Notes under the pieces: generated by a model
Told to the model about the DNA's origin: nothing
The model's input: the letters and a program-made list of their open reading frames with translations, nothing else
The model's database searches: none
Program-made: the position numbers and the translations under genes
Part shown: in pieces, positions 32,187 through 37,474 of the stretch
How positions within the stretch are numbered: the stretch's first letter is position 1
Layout of the letters: every line of letters begins with the position of its first letter
Assembly: GCF_000974365.1 (NCBI RefSeq)
Contig: NZ_BAZW01000039.1
Location: 1 to 37,474, forward strand
Direction: 5' to 3'
DNA length: 37,474 nt
From: Geofilum rubicundum JCM 15548
GTDB lineage: Bacteria > Bacteroidota > Bacteroidia > Bacteroidales > Marinilabiliaceae

Positions 32187-33065
32187 ATGGAAATTGAAAA
32201 CAGCCAAAAAGAAATTGAAAACAGAATTTTCACTTTTCGCAAAACGCAGGTGATGATTGATAAAGATTTAGCCGAAATGTATGGAGTAGATACAAAAGTG
32301 CTCAATCAAGCTGTAAAAAGAAATATTGAACGTTTTCCCGATTCATTTAGATTCCAATTAACTGAAAATGAACGAAACGAACTGGTCACAATTTGTGACC
32401 GGTTGCAAAAGCTGAAACATTCTTCGGTTTTCCCTTATGCATTTACCGAACAAGGCATTGCCATGCTTTCGGCTGTGCTTCGCAGCGAAACCGCCATTGT
32501 GGTAAGCATAAAAATCATGAATGCTTTTGTGCAGATGCGTAAATTGGTGCTCGATAATGCTGGCTTATTTCAACGTCTCGATAAACTTGAAGTCTCTCAA
32601 ATAGAGACCAACCAAAAATTTGAGCAACTGTTTAAAGCGCTTGAAAGTAAAACGGAACAACCCGACAAAGGTATTTTCTTTGAAGGACAAATATTTGATG
32701 CCTATGTATTTGTTGCCGACCTGATTAAAAAGGCTAAAACAAGCATCATACTTGTTGACAATTACGTTGACGAAACCGTGCTTATACTTTTGGCCAAACG
32801 CAACAAAGATGTTGTGGCCACTATTTACACCAAGCAAATTAATCCACAGTTTAAACTGGACATTAAAAAGCACAACGGGCAATACCCTGCAATTGAAATA
32901 AAAATCCTGACCGATACACACGACCGGTTTTTATTGCTCGACCACAAAGAATTGTACCACATTGGAGCCTCGCTTAAAGATTTAGGTAAAAAATGGTTTG
33001 CCTTTTCGAGAATGGACGATTTTGCACCCGAAATTTTGAACCGAATACAGAAAAACAATGAATAG
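32187..33065 (+). CDS. ORF6N-domain protein with PLD-like C-terminus
   Basis: This 292-residue protein has an N-terminal ORF6N/KilA-N-type DNA-binding domain (about 10-100: IFTFRKTQVMIDKDLAEMYG, LNQAVKRNIERFPDSFRFQL, YAFTEQGIAMLSAVLRS), then a short coiled-coil segment (130-155). Residues about 165-275 form a different domain with IILVDNYVD and THDRFLLLDHKELYHIGAS. The latter reads H245-x-R247-x4-D252-x7-G-A-S262, close to the HKD motif of phospholipase-D-like nucleases with lysine replaced by arginine. ORF6N proteins are often found inside type I loci of this phylum but their role is unknown. The stop overlaps the hsdS start by 8 bp, indicating coupling. Confidence 0.84.
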   Translation: MEIENSQKEIENRIFTFRKTQVMIDKDLAEMYGVDTKVLNQAVKRNIERFPDSFRFQLTENERNELVTICDRLQKLKHSSVFPYAFTEQGIAMLSAVLRSETAIVVSIKIMNAFVQMRKLVLDNAGLFQRLDKLEVSQIETNQKFEQLFKALESKTEQPDKGIFFEGQIFDAYVFVADLIKKAKTSIILVDNYVDETVLILLAKRNKDVVATIYTKQINPQFKLDIKKHNGQYPAIEIKILTDTHDRFLLLDHKELYHIGASLKDLGKKWFAFSRMDDFAPEILNRIQKNNE

Positions 33066-34359
33066 CGTAACATACAACAAATACCCCGCTTATAAAGATT
33101 CAGCAGTGGAATGGTTGGGGGAGATACCTGAACATTGGGAATGTACAAAAATGAAACATCTGTTTCAGGATGTATCAATAAAGAAAAAAGCTAATGCAGA
33201 ATTGTTGTCTGTTACTCAAGATCAAGGTGTAGTTCCACGAACTTGGGTGGAAAATAGAATGGTGATGCCTTCGGGTGCTTTGGAATCTTTTAAATATATA
33301 AATAAAGGCGATTTTGCAATTAGTTTAAGGTCTTTTGAAGGTGGATTAGAATACTGTCATCATGATGGAATTATCAGTCCTGCATATACAGTTCTTAAAG
33401 CTAAACGCAATTTTGAAAGTCAATTCTATAAATATCTTTTTAAAAGTTTCTCGTTTATTTCAGAATTACAAACAAGTGTTGTCGGAATTAGACAAGGGAA
33501 AAATATAAGTTTCGAAGAGCTTTCGTATTCGTATTTACCAATCCCACCTCTCCCCGAACAAACCGCCATTGCTGCCTTTCTCGACTGCAAAACAGCCCTG
33601 ATAGACCAAGCCGTTGGCATCAAACAAAAACAAATAGAACTGCTCAAAGAACGCAGGAAAATACTTATACACAAAGCCGTTACCCGTGGACTAAACCCCA
33701 ATGTAAAAATGAAAGATAGCGGTGTGGAATGGATTGGGGAGATACCGGAACATTGGGAGCTTTTATTTATGAATTATGCAATCAACGCAATAGCAGATGT
33801 TGATCACTATATGCCGCCAACTATTGAAAATGGTGTCCCATACGTTATGACAGGTGACTTAAAGGAGTTTGCAAGCGATATTGACTTTGACGGTTGTAAA
33901 AAAGTAAGTAGAAGAGACTATTATAATCTTTCAAAAAAGATCAAAAGCTCAATAGGCGATGTCATTTTAGCTCGTTACGCAACGATTGGAACTGCATCAT
34001 ATGTAAACATTGATTTGAACTTTATAGTATCGTACTCATGCGTAACAATTAAACCTAACCCCTCTAAACTATTGGGTCTGTATTTATTTTATTACTTTAA
34101 ATCTGATGCTTTTGTCACAGACATAAAAAATCAAGTCAATACAAATACTCAAGGTAATGTTGGTATTGGAAATTTAAAAAAAGTAAAACTTGTAATTCCT
34201 CCAATCAATGAGCAATATGAAATTGTTAAACATATTGAAACTTCTACCACCAAAATAGCTACCACCATCTCCCTCAAAGAGCAAGAAATTGAAAAGCTAA
34301 AGGAATATAAGGCAACGTTGATAAATAGTGCGGTAACGGGTAAAATAAAAGTTTGTTAG
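33058..34359 (+). CDS. hsdS: Type I restriction-modification specificity subunit
   Basis: This 433-residue protein has two target-recognition domains separated by conserved helices. Each half starts with the same motif: DSAVEWLGEIPEHWE (about 14-28) and DSGVEWIGEIPEHWE (about 220-234). Each half ends with a PIPPLPEQ- or VIPPINEQ-type motif and a long helix (ALIDQAVGIKQKQIELLKERRK; LKEQEIEKLKEYKATLINSAVTGKI). The two variable TRDs are dissimilar, so a bipartite asymmetric target is expected. The DNA coding the two half-starts is 32/35 identical, giving an in-frame direct repeat at which TRDs could be exchanged. It overlaps the ORF6N gene by 8 bp and is 1 bp from the next gene. Confidence 0.95.
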   Translation: MNSVTYNKYPAYKDSAVEWLGEIPEHWECTKMKHLFQDVSIKKKANAELLSVTQDQGVVPRTWVENRMVMPSGALESFKYINKGDFAISLRSFEGGLEYCHHDGIISPAYTVLKAKRNFESQFYKYLFKSFSFISELQTSVVGIRQGKNISFEELSYSYLPIPPLPEQTAIAAFLDCKTALIDQAVGIKQKQIELLKERRKILIHKAVTRGLNPNVKMKDSGVEWIGEIPEHWELLFMNYAINAIADVDHYMPPTIENGVPYVMTGDLKEFASDIDFDGCKKVSRRDYYNLSKKIKSSIGDVILARYATIGTASYVNIDLNFIVSYSCVTIKPNPSKLLGLYLFYYFKSDAFVTDIKNQVNTNTQGNVGIGNLKKVKLVIPPINEQYEIVKHIETSTTKIATTISLKEQEIEKLKEYKATLINSAVTGKIKVC

Positions 34360-34360
34360 T

Positions 34361-35710
34361 ATGAGCACACATCAACTACATCCGCAAATAATAAAAACGC
34401 AGGATCTTTTCGCTAAGGCAAACCTTACCATACCAGATTATCAGCGCCCCTATAAATGGACCTCTAAAAATGTCAATCAACTGATTGATGATATTGTACA
34501 TCATCAAACTAAATCGGCTTACAGGTTGGGCACTATCGTGTTTTACAAGGACAAAAAACAAAGGCTCAATGTGGTAGATGGGCAACAGCGCACCGTTACA
34601 CTTTTGCTGATAGCCTTGGCTATACATAGCAATGAAGGTCGCTTAAAAGAGGCCATGACAAAAGCAAAAGTGAGGGCTGTAGAATCACAATGGTTTAACC
34701 ACTTGGCTTTTAAAAACTTAATTACGCTTAATAATATTCGAGACAATTACCGAGAAATAGCAAGGCGTGTAGCCGATTTTGATGTAGCCACAGTGCTTTT
34801 CTTTTTTGAGAAATGTGAGCTGGTTGAAGTTGTTCTGCAAGATGTTTCAGAAGCCTTCCAGTTTTTCGATTCGCAAAATGCACGAGGTAAAGATTTAGAG
34901 CCCCACGATTTGCTCAAAGCGTTTCATTTGCGGGAAATGGCAGAAGTATCTACAGAGCACGAGCGTATGCAAAGCGTTGCCATTTGGGAAAACCAAAACA
35001 TGAACCAATTGAAAATTGTATTTGCCAACTTTTTATACCGCATCCGCAACTGGTCTAAAGGGCAATCGGCACGCCACTTCACAAAAAACGAAGCCGATTT
35101 GTTTAAAGGCATCAGCCCAAGCATAAAGGAACCGTTTCCCTTTGCCGACTTATATCGCATCGGGCATTTTTATGTGGATGGATATAACCGTGATTTTAAC
35201 CGAAACATTGATAGGAACAAACTGAATTATCCTTTTCAGATTAATCAGGTTATCATAAACGGCAAGCGCTTCTTTGAGATGATTGACCATTACATGGAAG
35301 TATTGAATGACATCAAGTCCATTGAAAACCAATCAAATGAGGCCAAAAGGATATACAAAACGCTTGAAAGCTATGATGGCAGAAATAGAACAGGTGATAA
35401 ATACGTTCGCAACTTATTTGACTGTTGCCTAATATACTATTGGGACAAATTTGGTGCGGTAGAAATGGATCGAGCCGTAGAGAAATTTTTTATTTGGGCA
35501 TACAGTTTACGGCTTAATATGAAAAACGTGCAGTTGGCTTCAATAGATAATTATGCTTTAGAAGGGCCTTATGTTTTCAAAACCATAAAAGAAGCACTGC
35601 ACCCAAGCGAGGTTTTAAATATCAAACTTCCTTCGTTAACGAATGTAAGTTCTACCAAAACAAAAGACTTAGAACAAATTTTCAAAGAACTGAAATACCT
35701 CAATGACTAA
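34361..35710 (+). CDS. DUF262 (GmrS-like N-terminal domain) protein
   Basis: This 449-residue protein begins with a DUF262 domain: LTIPDYQRPYKW (22-33), RLGTIVFYKD and VVDGQQRTVTLLLIAL (71-86). The DGQQR loop (73-77) is the hallmark of the ParB/Srx-like nucleotide-binding fold of GmrSD-type modification-dependent restriction enzymes. FFDSQNARGKDLEPHDLLKAF is the second conserved block. The C-terminal half is helical and no HNH (DUF1524) motif was recognised, so catalytic activity is uncertain. It starts 1 bp after hsdS and overlaps the next DUF262 gene by 8 bp, so all five genes appear to be one operon. Confidence 0.88.
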   Translation: MSTHQLHPQIIKTQDLFAKANLTIPDYQRPYKWTSKNVNQLIDDIVHHQTKSAYRLGTIVFYKDKKQRLNVVDGQQRTVTLLLIALAIHSNEGRLKEAMTKAKVRAVESQWFNHLAFKNLITLNNIRDNYREIARRVADFDVATVLFFFEKCELVEVVLQDVSEAFQFFDSQNARGKDLEPHDLLKAFHLREMAEVSTEHERMQSVAIWENQNMNQLKIVFANFLYRIRNWSKGQSARHFTKNEADLFKGISPSIKEPFPFADLYRIGHFYVDGYNRDFNRNIDRNKLNYPFQINQVIINGKRFFEMIDHYMEVLNDIKSIENQSNEAKRIYKTLESYDGRNRTGDKYVRNLFDCCLIYYWDKFGAVEMDRAVEKFFIWAYSLRLNMKNVQLASIDNYALEGPYVFKTIKEALHPSEVLNIKLPSLTNVSSTKTKDLEQIFKELKYLND

Positions 35711-37474
35711 TACTATTCCAACATTCAGCGTAGGTGAGATATTCACGTCAGGCAGGTACGTTATACCTATCTACCAAAGAAACTATGCATGGGGAGAACC
35801 TGAAATTACCCAGCTCATTCAGGATATTTTTGATTTTTCCGATTCAGAAAAGCGGCTTTCAAACTACTATATCGGAACACTGGTGGTATTTGAACGTCAT
35901 TTGGGCAATGAAACCGTTTACGAAACCATAGATGGTCAGCAACGCCTTACCACACTTAATATCTTATTGTGCGCTTTGCATAGAGCATTTGGGAGTAAGA
36001 TTTCAAACAAAATTTCATATACCCAGAACTTGACCTTCGACAGCAGGAAAAAATCAACAGAAACGTTAGAAGTGATTTCAAGGCCCGGTGCCGATTTGCA
36101 ATACATGCAAACAAAGGAGTATAACCCAAATATACAGCAAGGATATTTGGATGCTCAAAAGGTGCTTAAGAAACTATTGACTACCGATGAAAAAATTAAA
36201 ACTTTTTATTCATTTCTGTCAGAGAAAGTCCATATCATGCGGGTTTCCGTTCCTGAAGATACCGACCTAAATCATTATTTCGAAATTATGAACAGTCGTG
36301 GAGAGCAGCTAGAGAAGCATGAAATTCTTAAAGCACAAATGCTAGACATCCTTCATAAGGATGAAAAATTGAGTTATACATTTAACCTCATTTGGGAAGC
36401 CTGTGCAGATATGGAGCGTTATGTTCAGTATGGTTTTACAATCGAGCAACGAACAAAAGTATTCACACCTAAGAATTGGAACCAATTAACCTGTAACAAT
36501 CTGGATGAAGTTGCAGATATGGTTTATGATAATCAAAAGAGCATAGCAACAATAAATGCACCTAGCGCAAAGTCAATCGTTGAAATCGTTCAATCAACAG
36601 AGTCGTTCAGCAGGCTAAATCACCAAAAAGATGATGCTCCTGACAGGTTTACGTCAGTAATCAATTTTTCGAATTTCTTATTGCATGTACTGCGCATTCA
36701 AACAGAAGAAGATATAAGTTTAGATGATAAGCGCCTTATTGATTTATTTACCAAAATGCTAGCTAAATATAAAGATGAACCTGAAAAGAAAATTGAGTTT
36801 GCAAAAGCGTTCGGCTTCAATTTATTAAAGTGCAAGTGGCTTTTTGATAACTTTATTATTAAACGTGAATTTGTTCGAGAGCAAGACCAGTGGAGTTTAA
36901 AACGGCTTAAGTGGTATGAAGGAAATAAAGTGAGCTATGTGAATTCTTTTGGTTCGGAAGACGAAAGCGAAGGAGCGAACAAGGAAATCCTAATGTTGCT
37001 TTCCATGTTTCATGTATCAACACCAACATTAGTTTACAAACATTGGTTGAATGCAGCATTGCTTTTTGTTTTTAAAAACAGCAATGTTTCGGCAGATGAC
37101 TACAGTAATTATTTGAAGAATCTAGCTAAAGCCTATTTGTTCGACCGCTATTTAGCAATAGAATCTAATCGGGTTGAGTTCTATGATATAATATACAAAA
37201 ACGAAGGAAAATCGTTAAACAGCAATGACAAGCAAAAACAAGATTTTAGTCTGCTCGACCAGGGGACAGATGTGGAAAATTTTGTTTTCAACTACCTTGA
37301 TTTTATCCTTTGGAATAATAAAGTGGCAGGTGCTTCGGTATTTGAATTTGCATTCAGAAGTTCGGTTGAACATTATTACCCGCAAGATCCCATAGCTAAA
37401 GAATACAAAATAGCCCCTGATATTTTTAATCTCTTTGGTAACCTCTGTTTGATTAGTAGCAGTAAGAATTCTAA
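35703..37474 (+). CDS. DUF262 protein, second copy, partial at window end
   Basis: This open frame from ATG 35703 runs off the window after 590 codons. It starts MTNTIPTFSVGEIF, then YVIPIYQRNYAW (19-30), YYIGTLVVFE and TIDGQQRLTTL (75-85, with DGQQR at 77-81), then HYFEIMNSRGEQLEKHEILKAQML, the second DUF262 block. It is longer than the upstream copy and, from the end NLFGNLCLISSSKNS, is entering a region near the DUF1524/HNH segment of GmrD-type proteins, which would be coded beyond the window. The two DUF262 proteins differ clearly in sequence, so this is an ancient pair or a heteromeric design rather than a recent duplication. Confidence 0.88.
   Translation, partial: MTNTIPTFSVGEIFTSGRYVIPIYQRNYAWGEPEITQLIQDIFDFSDSEKRLSNYYIGTLVVFERHLGNETVYETIDGQQRLTTLNILLCALHRAFGSKISNKISYTQNLTFDSRKKSTETLEVISRPGADLQYMQTKEYNPNIQQGYLDAQKVLKKLLTTDEKIKTFYSFLSEKVHIMRVSVPEDTDLNHYFEIMNSRGEQLEKHEILKAQMLDILHKDEKLSYTFNLIWEACADMERYVQYGFTIEQRTKVFTPKNWNQLTCNNLDEVADMVYDNQKSIATINAPSAKSIVEIVQSTESFSRLNHQKDDAPDRFTSVINFSNFLLHVLRIQTEEDISLDDKRLIDLFTKMLAKYKDEPEKKIEFAKAFGFNLLKCKWLFDNFIIKREFVREQDQWSLKRLKWYEGNKVSYVNSFGSEDESEGANKEILMLLSMFHVSTPTLVYKHWLNAALLFVFKNSNVSADDYSNYLKNLAKAYLFDRYLAIESNRVEFYDIIYKNEGKSLNSNDKQKQDFSLLDQGTDVENFVFNYLDFILWNNKVAGASVFEFAFRSSVEHYYPQDPIAKEYKIAPDIFNLFGNLCLISSSKNS

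Overview
The window comes from a member of the Bacteroidota. The evidence is two secreted proteins with type IX secretion (T9SS) C-terminal sorting domains, promoters of the Bacteroidota form TTG-19 nt-TAnnTTTG, A-rich rather than Shine-Dalgarno leaders, a fused alpha/beta 2-oxoacid dehydrogenase E1, and an RteC-type mobile-element regulator. A Marinilabiliales-like or other free-living Bacteroidia/Cytophagia-type host is my guess only.

Region by region: (1) 124-3110 is a compact AT-rich three-gene operon with overlapping genes. It encodes an Mrr-like nuclease with a C-terminal adaptor domain, an 80-residue middle component and a DUF2326 SMC-like ATPase. This matches an ABC-three-component (ABC-3C) conflict/defence system. 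It sits between G-rich repeat blocks. (2) 3430-11382 is ordinary chromosome: holA, a rhomboid protease, a class IV aminotransferase, a YqgE/AlgH protein, a T9SS subtilase and the fused E1. (3) 11661-17234 holds a small membrane protein, a T9SS lamin-tail protein, and a co-directional YceI / outer-membrane porin / YceI-like / Rrf2 operon. (4) 17540-23882 holds a repeat cluster with REP-like hairpins, copZ-copA, an ABC-F protein, cobO, a pterin dehydratase, a ferredoxin-NADP reductase-like protein and a tiny zinc-ribbon protein. (5) 23975-25230 encodes a trypsin-like protease translationally coupled to a small protein resembling its N-terminal domain. (6) tRNA-Ser(GCT) and tRNA-Pro(TGG) lie at 25487-25664. 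(7) From 25765 to the end is a genomic island. It has an N-truncated tyrosine integrase, RteC-like and helix-turn-helix regulators, a broken replication-type gene and a DnaC-like ATPase. A type I restriction-modification locus follows: hsdM, an ORF6N protein with a PLD-like C-terminus, hsdS, and two tandem DUF262 proteins. The last gene runs off the window and hsdR is not seen.

Six conserved genes are each split by one apparently missing base at or next to a short homopolymer run. This is best explained by deletion-type base-calling errors rather than six real pseudogenes. Two in-frame TAA codons in the island (28596-28598 and 29771-29773) are substitutions, not indels, and may be real decay.

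The two defence loci are the most interesting content: the ABC-3C operon at the left edge and the unusual type I R-M locus at the right edge.
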